From the NCBI RefSeq assembly GCF_900103175.1, contig NZ_FNLF01000001.1:1-61473 (forward strand): a stretch of DNA of 61,473 bases. Direction: 5' to 3'. This DNA comes from Tsukamurella pulmonis. GTDB lineage: Bacteria > Actinomycetota > Actinomycetes > Mycobacteriales > Mycobacteriaceae. The first letter of the stretch is position 1. Every line of letters begins with the position of its first letter. The notes under the pieces are model-generated. The model made no database searches. It saw nothing but the letters and a program-made list of their open reading frames with translations, and had not been told where the DNA came from. The position numbers were made by a program, and so were the translations under genes. Below are positions 18,241-26,584 of the stretch, piece after piece.

Positions 18241-18783
18241 TCAGTCGCCGACGGCCGTGTAGGCGTCGCTGTCCGACGGCCCCGTACCGGTCAGCATGAT
18301 CAGATCGGCCACCGCGTCGAGATCCACCTCCGGGCCGCCGGTCGCGGAGTGCGCGAGGGTGATGACCGCGGCGAGGTGCGGCACCCCCTCGGCGTAGGCG
18401 GTCACATCGATGACGATGATGTCGGTGTTCGCCTTGATCACGTGCGAGACGAGGCGCGCCCCGAAGCTGATCCGCTGCCCGATCCGCAGCGGTGCGAGCG
18501 CCGTGAACTGCTGGGCCGCGTGCACGATCCGGGACAGGTTGCAGTTGGGGATCGCACGGCTGACCAGCGCGGATGCGGCGTCGAACATCGGCGCCGCGAG
18601 CAGCGTGATGGGGATCGGGGTGTCCGCGGGCAGGATCCCGCGCACGCCGTAGGGGACGCTGGAGTCGCGGACGGCGCGGCTGAATCCCCGCACCACCTCC
18701 GAGCTCACCTCGTAGGCGTCGCCGTGCCAGATCTCCCACCCCTCGGGGCGGACGGCCTCCTGCTGCTTCACTGCCTCGCTCAC
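18241..18783 (-). CDS. MaoC-like/hotdog dehydratase family protein
   Basis: The product is 180 residues. The pattern A-A-P-M-F-D-A-A near 65, a hydrophobic strand pair with Q-Q-F-T-A-L-A-P-L-R-I-G-Q, and V-I-K-A-N-T-D-I-I-V-I-D-V-T resembles a single hotdog fold of the MaoC/HadA N-terminal type that handles acyl-thioesters. The catalytic H-D pair of hydratase 2 enzymes is not clearly visible. It may be an acyl-binding, thioesterase-like or regulatory subunit rather than an active dehydratase. It is transcribed alone on the minus strand. Confidence 0.55.
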   Translation of the reverse strand: MSEAVKQQEAVRPEGWEIWHGDAYEVSSEVVRGFSRAVRDSSVPYGVRGILPADTPIPITLLAAPMFDAASALVSRAIPNCNLSRIVHAAQQFTALAPLRIGQRISFGARLVSHVIKANTDIIVIDVTAYAEGVPHLAAVITLAHSATGGPEVDLDAVADLIMLTGTGPSDSDAYTAVGD

Positions 18784-18932
18784 ATCATGTTTCTAGCGCA
18801 TCGCCGCCGGCTCGGCACCACGAAGGTTTGTCGTACGATGGCATCTAATTCACCTGGGCGCGAAGGACGTTGAGCGCGAAGCCGCCCGCGGACCGCGCTC
18901 CGGACAGTCATGCGGATCACAGTGCGGGGTCC

Positions 18933-18970
18933 CCGGACCGCCCCGGGCCGCTCCGGACCGCCCCGGGCCG
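18933..18970. repeat. Direct repeat, 18 bp twice
   Basis: The unit CCGGACCGCCCCGGGCCG occurs at 18933-18950 and 18953-18970, a 20-base period, in the 197-base gap between the MaoC-like gene and the end of the TetR gene. Each unit is itself partly self-complementary (CCCGGG core). It may act as a transcription end or be a simple duplication. Confidence 0.55.
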
Positions 18971-18980
18971 GCGCATCGGG

Positions 18981-19571
18981 TCACCGGCGCCGGTGCACCC
19001 GCGCCAGACGCCCGGCCAGGTAGCTCTCCACCGTCTCGGTGGAGAGCGGACCGAGCGCGTCGGCTTCCGCGCCGATCCCCCTGTCCGGCATCGCCGCCCG
19101 GATCAACGCCTCGCCCAGCACGATCCGCCAGATGCCGCGGACCGTCTCCGCCGCATCGTCGTCGTCGAGGCCGAGGTCCCGCACGCTCTCGACCAGATCG
19201 GCCAGGTGATTGGCGGTGAAGTCCTCCACCCCGATGTAGCCGTCGAGCAGCCCCGCGAAGACCCAGCGGTGCGCCTCGAGGTAGCGCACCATCGCCTCGG
19301 CGATCGCGACGGCGCGCTCGAACGGCTCCTGCGCGGGGGAATCGCGCCGGAAATCGACCATGCCGTCGTGGTGGCTGAACAGGAAGCCGAGCAGCTGGTT
19401 CTTCGACTCGAAGTAGTAGTAGATCCCCATCGGGCTCGTGCCGAGCCGCGCGGCGAGGTAGCGCATGGACAGCTTCGCGTACCCGTCCTGCGTCAGGATC
19501 TCGATCGCCGTCGCGACGATCTTGTCCCGGCTCATCCGGGGCGGTCTGCCTGGTCGGCCCGTCGTGTCCAT
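18981..19571 (-). CDS. TetR family transcriptional regulator
   Basis: This regulator has 196 residues. The N-terminal helix-turn-helix (about residues 13-60) is clear, with I-V-A-T-A-I-E-I-L and the recognition part Y-L-A-A-R-L-G-T-S-P-M-G-I-Y-Y-Y-F-E-S-K-N. The C-terminal ligand domain is of the TetR_C type, with no recognisable ligand. The ATG at 19571 (MDTTGRPGRPPRMSRDKI) is the natural start; the open frame extends upstream without conserved sequence. The targets are unknown; it lies between a MaoC-like gene and the photolyase. Confidence 0.85.
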   Translation of the reverse strand: MDTTGRPGRPPRMSRDKIVATAIEILTQDGYAKLSMRYLAARLGTSPMGIYYYFESKNQLLGFLFSHHDGMVDFRRDSPAQEPFERAVAIAEAMVRYLEAHRWVFAGLLDGYIGVEDFTANHLADLVESVRDLGLDDDDAAETVRGIWRIVLGEALIRAAMPDRGIGAEADALGPLSTETVESYLAGRLARVHRRR

Positions 19572-19753
19572 ACGCCGCGGCGCCTCCTGGTCGGGAATCT
19601 CGGTCACCAGGTATTCGGAGCCGACGGCGCGGCGGATGGGATCGGGATCGAGGTGTCCCGCCCCGGTCCCCGACGGCACCCGGCCCGATCCGGTCCGACC
19701 GGTCACCCGGACGGCGCGGGCGGCCAGGGAACCGCCGTCGCCGGGGCCCGCGA

Positions 19754-21112
19754 TCAGGACTTCTTCGCGACCCGGTAGTGCTCGAGGGTCACCAGCCGCT
19801 CCTCGGCGTGATCGACGATCCGCTCCGGGTAGCCGTGGTCGTACCCCCCGGGGAGCTTCCACGGGGTGAGCGCCGCAGCGCCGCTCAGATGCCGGAGTTC
19901 CGGCACGTACGTACGGACGTACTCACCCCGTGGATCGAACTTCTCCGCCTGCGCGGTGGGGTTGAACACCCGGAAGTAGGGTGCGGCATCGGTCCCCGTC
20001 CCGGCGACCCACTGCCACCCGTGCGCATTGGACGCGGGATCGCCGTCGATCAGCAGGTCCTGGAAGTGCGCGGCGCCGTGGGGCCACCAGACGTGCAGAT
20101 CCTTGGCGAGGAAGCTGGCGACCACCATGCGCACGCGGTTGTGCATCCACCCCTCGGCGAGCAGTTGGCGCATCCCGGCGTCGACGAGGGGGTACCCCGT
20201 CTCGCCCCGCTGCCATGCCTCGAACTCCGGCCCCGGGGCGGAGTACTCCAGGCCGGCGAGAGCCCCGGTGAGGTCGGTCGTCAGGCTCTCGGGGTGATGG
20301 TGCAGGACGTCGGCGTAGAAGTCGCGCCAGCACAGCTCGGACGCGAACTTCTCCGCTCCCTCGCCGGGTCCGAGCCCCGCCAGGAGGGTGCGGGGATGCA
20401 CCGCGCCCACCTTGAGGTACGGCGACAGGCGCGAGGAACCGTCGAGGTCGGGGCGGTCGCGGTCGCGGGCGTAGCGGGCGAGGCCGTCGGCCAGGAAGCG
20501 GTCCCAGGCGGCCAGCGCGGCCTCCTCGCCCGCCGCCGGGAGCGCGATGCCGCAGGACCGGACCGCGGCGCGGAGCTCCTCCCGCACGTCCTCGTCGGGG
20601 CCCCCGCTCGGAGCGTTCCAGTGGATCTCGGACGGGAGCCGGGCGGGACGCGGCCAGCGGTGCTCGCGCCATGCGCGCTGGAACGCGGAGAACACCCGGT
20701 ACGGCGACCCGTCGGCCTTGACCACCCGGCCGGGGGTGACGGCGTACGGCGAGCCCGTCTCGACCCAGTCGATCCCGTGCTCGGCGAGCGCCGCCCGCAC
20801 GGCCGCATCGCGGCGCCGCCCGAACGGCGTGGTCTCGCGGCTGACGTGCACGGCGCTCGCGCCCACCTCACGCGCGACGGCCACCACCTCGTCGACGGGC
20901 ACGCCACGGCGGAGGACGAGCCCGCCGCCCAGCTGCTCGTCGAGAGCGAGCACCGTGGCCGCGAACCACGCCTCGCGCGGCCGGGCACCGTCGTGCAGCA
21001 GTGCCGGATCGACGACGACCAGGGGAACGACCGGCCCGTCCTCGGCGGCGGCGCACAGCGCCGGGTTGTCGCGCAGCCGCAGGTCCCGACGGCACCACCA
21101 GATGGCGGTCAC
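19754..21112 (-). CDS. phr: Deoxyribodipyrimidine photo-lyase
   Basis: This 452-residue flavoprotein repairs UV-induced cyclobutane pyrimidine dimers using blue light. The N-terminal antenna domain starts W-W-C-R-R-D-L-R-L-R-D-N. The FAD-binding domain has S-R-L-S-P-Y-L-K-V-G near 240, E-L-C-W-R-D-F-Y-A-D, G-M-R-Q-L near 320, H-N-R-V-R-M-V-V-A-S-F-L-A-K, and D-G-D-P-A-S-N-A-H-G-W-Q-W-V-A-G-T-G-T-D-A, all class I photolyase signatures. The size is normal (about 450). It acts in the cytoplasm on DNA. A small unrelated gene lies just upstream on the same strand, and the degenerate EAL-DICT gene is divergent. Confidence 0.95.
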   Translation of the reverse strand: MTAIWWCRRDLRLRDNPALCAAAEDGPVVPLVVVDPALLHDGARPREAWFAATVLALDEQLGGGLVLRRGVPVDEVVAVAREVGASAVHVSRETTPFGRRRDAAVRAALAEHGIDWVETGSPYAVTPGRVVKADGSPYRVFSAFQRAWREHRWPRPARLPSEIHWNAPSGGPDEDVREELRAAVRSCGIALPAAGEEAALAAWDRFLADGLARYARDRDRPDLDGSSRLSPYLKVGAVHPRTLLAGLGPGEGAEKFASELCWRDFYADVLHHHPESLTTDLTGALAGLEYSAPGPEFEAWQRGETGYPLVDAGMRQLLAEGWMHNRVRMVVASFLAKDLHVWWPHGAAHFQDLLIDGDPASNAHGWQWVAGTGTDAAPYFRVFNPTAQAEKFDPRGEYVRTYVPELRHLSGAAALTPWKLPGGYDHGYPERIVDHAEERLVTLEHYRVAKKS

Positions 21113-21163
21113 GCCACGCAGCCGTCGACGAAGGGGCGCCCGCGGTCCGCCGGCACCGGCACG

Positions 21164-21376
21164 TCAGGCCACCGACGGTGTCGCGTGCGGCCGTACCGGC
21201 TGGAGGTCGAAGCCACCGATGGCGATCGACTCCTCGCGTGTGTCGTAGCGGCTGCGACGATAGGCCTCCGCGAGCGCCCACAGGCGCTCGCCCACCCCGC
21301 AACCCTCGAGTTGGTTGGAGATCCGGCGCCCTTCGGGGCCTTCGAGCCAGTCCGCGAACAGCGGGTTCGATTCCAT
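21164..21376 (-). CDS. Small hypothetical protein (70 aa)
   Basis: A short open frame begins with MESNPLFADWLEGPEGRRIS and has a plausible ribosome site, GGAGT or TTGGAGG-like, upstream. The composition (Leu/Glu/Arg helix, then a Pro-rich end) looks like a real small soluble protein, not a shadow. No family is recognised. It is on the same strand as the photolyase, 51 bases before it, so it may be co-transcribed. Confidence 0.5.
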   Translation of the reverse strand: MESNPLFADWLEGPEGRRISNQLEGCGVGERLWALAEAYRRSRYDTREESIAIGGFDLQPVRPHATPSVA

Positions 21377-21600
21377 CGTGACTCCTTGGAGGTCGGCGTA
21401 GGACGCACGCTATGCCGCCGTGGAGATCCAGCACCAGCCCGCTCGCGACCATCGAGGCGATCCGGTGCGCGGCGGGAGATCGTCGCGCTGCTGGCGCGCT
21501 GGCGATTTCCCCTGCACTGCAGCGTCTTCCAGAGCCCGATCGCGGCGACCGTTACCTTTTCGTTACCTGGGTACCAATCGCATAACCCCCGCCGCGCGGC

Positions 21601-21624
21601 GCCCCGATCGCCCGCGATCGGGGC
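21601..21624. other. Perfect 10-bp hairpin in the photolyase/EAL-DICT intergenic region
   Basis: The 309-base gap 21377-21685 has no gene. It contains GCCCCGATCG, a 4-base loop and CGATCGGGGC at 21601-21624. Two direct copies of CGTTACC at 21550-21556 and 21561-21567 are 11 bases (one helix turn) apart. No T-run follows, so an operator or RNA structure is as likely as a terminator. Confidence 0.4.
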
Positions 21625-21685
21625 CACCATGGGGCGGTGACGTCCGGCCCTCACCTCAGCATGAATTGTGTGCTTCACTCTCCCC

Positions 21686-22903
21686 ATGACGAGCACAGTT
21701 CCGCGGCCGCCCCGCACGGTCGCTGGAATAGAGGTTGATGTGCGACTCGCACCGGTGCGGCGGCTCGACGACGGGGTTCTCGCCGCCGTGGAGCTGCAAC
21801 TGCGGGGAGCGCGCGGCGGATCCCTCGGATCAGCGCAGGATCTCCGCCGCGCGGTACGGATGGTCCACCAGAAGCGGGACTTCGACCTCCTCAAGGCCGA
21901 GTGCACGTCCGATCCGCTCGTCGATCACGTCCACCACCGGATCCCGGTGATCACCACGTTCGACACCCCGCACGTCGACGAATCCGTCGATCTGCTCGCG
22001 CCCGATCGGCTCATCCGGGTCCTGGCGTCGGTGCCGGCACGGGCGTTCACCGCCGCCCCGCACGCCACGATCGCGACGATCGCGCGCGCCCGGGAGCAGG
22101 GCACAACGATCTGCCTCGAGATCGGCGAGGACCACGATCACTCCCTGGCGCTGCTGTCCATCGTCGAGCCGGACGTCATCATCACCGCCCCGCAGCTGCT
22201 CCGCACGCCCGCATCGGCAGCGGCCGCGAAGGTGGTGCACTCGATCGCGGCGCACGTCGAGCGCTCCCACGCGGTGGTCATCGCCGAGGGCGTCCACGAC
22301 GAGCGCGCACGGGCGGTCGCCGAGACGATCGGCGCGACCTACGGAATCGGCGACCTGTACCCGGCGCTCTCCGTCCCCGATCTGCTCGCGGAGCCCGTCG
22401 CGCCCATGCCGCCCACGCCCGTGTGGACCGCGCCCGACGTGGGGACGACCACGCCGTTCGCTCTGGCGACCCGGAACGGTATCGCGCGCCGCGGAACGAA
22501 GCACCTGCTGATCGAGATGAGCAAGACCCTCGAGGCGCAGGCCACGAGCCTCGGCTCGCCCATGGTCGCCGTGGGCACCTTCCAGCACGCCCGCCATTTC
22601 ACCGTCGCGACCGCAGCGCGATGGCAGGCGATGGGCGACGAGATCGGGTTCGCCGGCGTCTACGGCGCCGGCATCTCCGTGTTCCGGGACGGCAACGTGC
22701 ACCGGGCCCCGCTCGACCCCGACGATCCACTCGTCCACGAGTGGACGGTGGCGATCGTGGGGCCCCACTTCAGCGCGCTCATCGCGGCCAGGGACCTGCA
22801 CGACAACGGCCCGGATCTGGAGCGGACGTTCGACTTCGTGCAGACCTTCGACCGCACCACGGTCACCCAAGCCATTCGGAGCGTGCTGCAGCGCTTCCCG
22901 TGA
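21686..22903 (+). CDS. Degenerate EAL domain plus DICT sensory domain protein
   Basis: This 405-residue protein has two parts. The first 240 residues look like a worn EAL fold. V-E-L-Q-L-R stands where E-A-L-x-R is usual, I-C-L-E-I-G-E-D matches the second acidic strand, and V-V-I-A-E-G-V matches the later E-G-V-E motif. The D-D-F-G metal motif is missing, so cyclic-di-GMP hydrolysis is unlikely and ligand binding or a purely structural role is more probable. The second part (about 255-405) resembles the DICT domain found with GGDEF, EAL and two-component proteins and linked to light sensing. The ATG at 21686 is preferred over the GTG-rich upstream codons. It faces away from the photolyase. 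Confidence 0.65.
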   Translation: MTSTVPRPPRTVAGIEVDVRLAPVRRLDDGVLAAVELQLRGARGGSLGSAQDLRRAVRMVHQKRDFDLLKAECTSDPLVDHVHHRIPVITTFDTPHVDESVDLLAPDRLIRVLASVPARAFTAAPHATIATIARAREQGTTICLEIGEDHDHSLALLSIVEPDVIITAPQLLRTPASAAAAKVVHSIAAHVERSHAVVIAEGVHDERARAVAETIGATYGIGDLYPALSVPDLLAEPVAPMPPTPVWTAPDVGTTTPFALATRNGIARRGTKHLLIEMSKTLEAQATSLGSPMVAVGTFQHARHFTVATAARWQAMGDEIGFAGVYGAGISVFRDGNVHRAPLDPDDPLVHEWTVAIVGPHFSALIAARDLHDNGPDLERTFDFVQTFDRTTVTQAIRSVLQRFP

Positions 22904-22985
22904 CTCCGAGCGACGTCGAGGTCCGCCGTCGCCCCGCGTCCGCGGGCGCCGTGACGCACAACCGTCACTCCACCGCAGAAACGAA

Positions 22986-23031
22986 AGAACCCGGGGCCGT
23001 GCGCTCTTGTGAGCTCGCGACCCCGGGTTCT
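22986..23031 (-). terminator. Terminator after tRNA-Leu
   Basis: An 11-bp perfect stem (AGAACCCGGGG at 22986-22996 with CCCCGGGTTCT at 23021-23031) lies 23 bases downstream of the tRNA on the minus strand. A T-rich stretch (TTTCGTTT) follows on that strand. Confidence 0.65.
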
Positions 23032-23054
23032 GCAGTTCGTGGAACTGCTCTCTG

Positions 23055-23137
23055 TGGGCGAAGGGGGACTTGAACCCCCACGTCCCGAAGGACACTGGCA
23101 CCTGAAGCCAGCGCGTCTGCCATTCCGCCACTCGCCC
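23055..23137 (-). tRNA. tRNA-Leu (anticodon CAG)
   Basis: The reverse strand folds into a class II tRNA of 83 nucleotides. The acceptor stem GGGCGAG pairs with TTCGCCC (one G-U). The anticodon arm CTGGC-TTCAGGT-GCCAG carries CAG at the centre of a 7-base loop. A long variable arm (TGTCCTTCGGGACGT region) and the T-arm GGGGGTTCAAGTCCCCC follow. The CCA end is not encoded. The long variable arm and CAG anticodon identify leucine (codon CUG). Confidence 0.95.
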
Positions 23138-23349
23138 GAGCGACCGGAGAAGATTAACACGATCCGTCGCGAGGCGCGAAATCGGAGCGCGACCTGGGGC
23201 TCCGACCTTGCCGGGGCACCGTCGTACGTGCTACCAAAGGGACAGTTGAGACCAATGGGGTTACGCTGACTTCGTCGTGCGTCGATCGCGGCTATCATCA
23301 TTGGTCAGTACATGCATCACGACACGCTGAGGAAGGGGGAAGTCGTTCC

Positions 23350-24570
23350 ATGGGAATCCTGCAGCGGTTCGAGCGCAAGCTCGAGGGCGCGGTGGGCGAC
23401 GGCTTCGCCCGCGTCTTCGGCGGCAAGGTGGTCCCCCAGGAAGTGGAGGCCGCTCTACAACGCGAGGCTGAGGATCAGCTGCAAACCCTGGGAGACGGGG
23501 CGTACCTGGTACCCAACAAGTACGTCATCGCCGTCTCCCCCACCGATCAGGAGACCTTCGAGGCGGATCGCGAGCTCGCGATCCGCGCCTTCTCGAAGCA
23601 CCTCGACGAATACATCCATGACAACGGCTGGCAGACTTATGGTGACGTGGTCGTGCACTTCGAGCAGTCACCAGGCCTGCACACGGGCCAGTTCCGGGCC
23701 CGCGGCACCGTGGATCCGGATGCAGTCCCCCAGAACCTTGTACCCCAGCGACCACCTGCAGAATCAGGAGCCGATTCGATGAGCAACAATCCCGGATACG
23801 ACCAGGGACGGCACGGCGGCCAGTACGACCAGAGCGGCTACGACCAGCAGCAACAGCCGGGGTACGACCAGAACTACGGTCAGCAGCAGCCGGCGTATGA
23901 CCAGAACTACGGGCAGCAGAACTACCAGCAGCCCGCCTACGACCAGGGCTACCAGCAGCCCGGGTACGACCAGGGCTACCAGCAGCAGCCCGCGTACGAC
24001 CAGAACTACGGGCAGCAGAACTACCAGCAGCCCGCCTACGACCAGGGCTACCAGCAGCCGGGGTACGACCAGGGTTACCAGCAGCCCGGGTACGACCAGG
24101 GCTACCAGCAGCAGCCCGCGTACGACCAGAACTACGGGCAGCAGAACTACCAGCAGCCCGCCTACGACCAGGGCTACGCGCAGCCGGGGTACGACCAGGG
24201 TTACCAGCAGCCGGGGTACGACCAGGGCTACCAGCAGCCCGGCTACGACCAGGGCTACGCGCAGCCGCAGGGCGCCTACCAGCCCCAGTCGGTCACGCTG
24301 TACCTCGAGGACGGCTCCAACCGCACCTTCGCGCTGCGCGAGGGCGCCAACGTGATCGGCCGCGGCCAGGACGCCCAGTTCCGTCTCCCCGACACCGGCG
24401 TCTCCCGCCGCCACGTCGAGATCCGCTGGGACGGGTACGCCGCGGTCCTCAACGACCTCGGTTCCACCAACGGCACCTCGGTCAACGACGTCCCCGTCTC
24501 CAACTGGGAGCTCGCCGACGGTGACCGCATCCGCGTCGGCCACTCCGACATCGTGGTGCGCTTCCAGTAG
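23350..24570 (+). CDS. fhaA: FhaA, FHA-domain protein of the kinase/cell-wall block
   Basis: This 406-residue cytoplasmic protein binds phosphothreonine proteins of the PknA/PknB network. In mycobacteria it binds the MurJ-type flippase pseudokinase complex and restrains peptidoglycan synthesis. The N-terminal DUF3662 domain (about 1-130) starts G-I-L-Q-R-F-E-R-K-L-E. Residues about 145-310 form a striking Tyr/Gln/Gly/Asp repeat linker built from Y-D-Q-G-Y-Q-Q-P-G-like units. The C-terminal FHA domain (about 320-406) carries G-R-G-Q-D-A, S-R-R-H and L-N-D-L-G-S-T-N-G-T. The ATG has AAGGGGGA upstream. It starts the fhaA-fhaB-pstP-rodA-pbpA-pknA-pknB cluster, 98 bases before fhaB. Confidence 0.95.
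   Translation: MGILQRFERKLEGAVGDGFARVFGGKVVPQEVEAALQREAEDQLQTLGDGAYLVPNKYVIAVSPTDQETFEADRELAIRAFSKHLDEYIHDNGWQTYGDVVVHFEQSPGLHTGQFRARGTVDPDAVPQNLVPQRPPAESGADSMSNNPGYDQGRHGGQYDQSGYDQQQQPGYDQNYGQQQPAYDQNYGQQNYQQPAYDQGYQQPGYDQGYQQQPAYDQNYGQQNYQQPAYDQGYQQPGYDQGYQQPGYDQGYQQQPAYDQNYGQQNYQQPAYDQGYAQPGYDQGYQQPGYDQGYQQPGYDQGYAQPQGAYQPQSVTLYLEDGSNRTFALREGANVIGRGQDAQFRLPDTGVSRRHVEIRWDGYAAVLNDLGSTNGTSVNDVPVSNWELADGDRIRVGHSDIVVRFQ
23800..24270 (+). repeat. In-gene tandem repeats coding the Y/Q/G/D-rich FhaA linker
   Basis: Near-identical blocks coding Y-D-Q-G-Y-Q-Q-P-G and Y-D-Q-N-Y-G-Q-Q-N-Y-Q-Q-P-A recur. A higher-order unit of roughly 130-155 bases is repeated about three times, with only scattered synonymous changes. 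Such repeats are prone to length change by slippage or recombination. Confidence 0.9.
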
Positions 24571-24668
24571 ATTTCACTTCGGGGCACGCGAAAGCAGACC
24601 CGTGGATCAGCGCCCGAACACCGGGCGCCGGACGAGTGTGCGTCGCAACGGACCAGGAGGGAGACACC

Positions 24669-25133
24669 GTGCAGGGACTCGTGCTGCAGTTGACCCGTGC
24701 GGGCTTCCTCCTGCTGCTGTGGTTGTGCATCTGGCTGGTCATCAACGCGCTGCGCTCCGATGCGCGCCTGGCGTCCGGCCTGCGGCCGCGCCAGAAGGAG
24801 GCGAAGGCGCCCCGTCGGGCCCTGTTCTCCCGCACCAGCAAGATCGCGAAGTACCTCGTGGTGACCCACGGGCCCCTCGCGAACACGCGGATCACGCTCG
24901 GCCAGCAGCCGGTGCTCATCGGCCGCGCCGACGACTCGACGCTGGTCCTCAACGACGACTACGCGTCGACCCGGCACGCGCGCCTGGCCCGCGACGGTGA
25001 CGACTGGTACGTCGAGGACCTCGGCTCGACGAACGGCACGTACCTGGCTCGCAACAAGGTCACCACTCCCACCCGCGTCCCGCTGGGCACTCCGGTGCGC
25101 GTGGGCAAGACAGTGATCGAGTTGCGCCCGTGA
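24669..25133 (+). CDS. fhaB: FhaB, membrane-anchored FHA-domain protein
   Basis: This 154-residue protein has one transmembrane helix (about 8-27: A-G-F-L-L-L-L-W-L-C-I-W-L-V) and a cytoplasmic FHA domain. The FHA domain has I-G-R-A-D-D-S, S-T-R-H-A-R-L and D-L-G-S-T-N-G-T. In mycobacteria FhaB (FipA) binds phosphothreonine on partner proteins, including FtsZ under stress, and is a PknA/PknB substrate; the local T-Y-L-A-R-N-K-V-T-T-P-T-R tail carries candidate threonines. The GTG at 24669 is preceded by GGAGGGAG. The stop overlaps the pstP start (GTGA), showing translational coupling. Confidence 0.93.
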   Translation: MQGLVLQLTRAGFLLLLWLCIWLVINALRSDARLASGLRPRQKEAKAPRRALFSRTSKIAKYLVVTHGPLANTRITLGQQPVLIGRADDSTLVLNDDYASTRHARLARDGDDWYVEDLGSTNGTYLARNKVTTPTRVPLGTPVRVGKTVIELRP

Positions 25134-26584
25134 GCCTCGTCCTTCGATACGCCGCCCGCTCCGACCGGGGCCTCGTCCGCAGCAACAACGAGGACTCGGT
25201 CTACGCCGGTGCGCGCCTGCTGGCGCTGGCCGACGGCATGGGCGGACACGCCGCCGGCGAGGTCGCCTCGCAGCTGATGATCAACGCCCTGGCCCCGCTC
25301 GACGACGACGAGCCCGGCGGCGATCTGCTCGGCACCCTCGAGACCGCGATGGTGTCCGGCAACGAGACCATCGCCGAGCAGGTCGTCGACGATCCCGAAC
25401 TCGACGGCATGGGCACCACCCTCACCGCGATCCTGTTCGCCGGGTCCAAGCTCGGCCTGATCCACGTGGGCGACTCGCGCGGCTACCTGTGGCGCGACGG
25501 TCAGCTCACCCGCATCACCAAGGACGACACGTTCGTGCAGACCCTCGTCGACGAGGGCCGCATCACCGCCGAGCAGGCGCACACCCACCCGCAGCGCTCC
25601 CTGATCATGAAGGCGCTCACCGGGCACGAGGTGGAGCCCACGCTGACCCTGCGCGAGGCCAAGGCCGGCGACATCTACATGCTCTGCTCGGACGGCCTGT
25701 CCGACGTGGTCAGCGACGAGACCATCGGCGACACCCTCGAGCTCGCCGTCGAGGACGTCAGCGGCGCGGCCGACCGGCTCATCGAGCTGGCGCTGCGCTC
25801 CGGCGGCCCGGACAACGTCACCGTCGTGGTGGCGCGCGTCGAGGACACCAGCTTCGGCCAGAGCCGGCCCATCGTCGGCGGCGCCGCGAACGACGACGAC
25901 GAGGACTACGTCCCGCCGGCCAACACGGCCGCAGGGCGCGCCGCCGCGTTGCGCCCGCCCAAGAAGGCGCCCCGTCGCGTCGTGGCGACGGACGTCGACG
26001 AGGACGAGCCCGCGAACCGGTCCCGCCGCAAGTGGGTCGCGCTCGGCGTGCTGCTGGTGCTGCTCGTGGGCGGCGCGGTGGGCGTGATCGTGACCCGCTC
26101 CATCGTCAACTCCAGCTACTTCGTGGCGGCCACCGACAAGGGCACCATCGCGATCTCCCACGGCGTCAAGGTCTCGCTCTTCGGCCGCTCGCTGAACTCG
26201 CAGCAGGAGGTCGTCTGCATCGCGGACACCCCCACCGGCGACGCCGCCGCGAACCAGGGCTGCACGCCGCTCACCGTCGACGACCTGACCCCGCGCGGCA
26301 AGGCCAACCTGGCCGGGCTGCCCTACGCGAGCTCGCTCGACGACGCCCGCGAGCAGGCCCGCAACCTCACCGACCGGGACAACCTGATGGAGCGGTGCGC
26401 GATCACCACCGTGATCGAGCCCCCGGCCCCGCAGGATCCGAACGCACCGGCGCCCGTGCCCGCGCCGCCGACCACCGTCGCGCCGCCCGCGGGCGAAACG
26501 CTCGCGCCGCCGCCCGCGCCCGTCACCAAGGTCGTGACGCAGACCTCGACGCCCGATCGTCCGTGCCGGGGAGGCCCGTCGTGA
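25130..26584 (+). CDS. pstP: PstP, PP2C-family Ser/Thr phosphatase
   Basis: This 484-residue membrane phosphatase reverses phosphorylation by PknA and PknB. The catalytic domain (about 1-240) shows the metal-binding motifs R-S-N-N-E-D, L-A-D-G-M-G-G-H, V-G-D-S-R, S-D-G-L-S-D-V-V and G-G-P-D-N-V-T. A basic juxtamembrane stretch and one helix (about 300-322, A-L-G-V-L-L-V-L-L-V-G-G-A-V-G-V-I-V) follow. The extracellular part has about 160 residues with Cys pairs and a Pro-rich end. The GTG at 25130 overlaps the fhaB stop, and its own stop overlaps the rodA GTG. Length and order match the mycobacterial gene. Confidence 0.96.
   Translation: MSLVLRYAARSDRGLVRSNNEDSVYAGARLLALADGMGGHAAGEVASQLMINALAPLDDDEPGGDLLGTLETAMVSGNETIAEQVVDDPELDGMGTTLTAILFAGSKLGLIHVGDSRGYLWRDGQLTRITKDDTFVQTLVDEGRITAEQAHTHPQRSLIMKALTGHEVEPTLTLREAKAGDIYMLCSDGLSDVVSDETIGDTLELAVEDVSGAADRLIELALRSGGPDNVTVVVARVEDTSFGQSRPIVGGAANDDDEDYVPPANTAAGRAAALRPPKKAPRRVVATDVDEDEPANRSRRKWVALGVLLVLLVGGAVGVIVTRSIVNSSYFVAATDKGTIAISHGVKVSLFGRSLNSQQEVVCIADTPTGDAAANQGCTPLTVDDLTPRGKANLAGLPYASSLDDAREQARNLTDRDNLMERCAITTVIEPPAPQDPNAPAPVPAPPTTVAPPAGETLAPPPAPVTKVVTQTSTPDRPCRGGPS

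Noticed and set aside
23890-24265. CRISPR-like array of regular repeats
   Set aside because: The repeats are in frame within fhaA, have no unique spacers, and no cas genes are near.
23764-24543. Minus-strand frame with V-A-L-V-V-P-G-L-L-V repeats that looks like a membrane protein
   Set aside because: It is the reverse of the fhaA repeat region; the hydrophobic pattern comes from the complement of Tyr/Gln/Gly codons.
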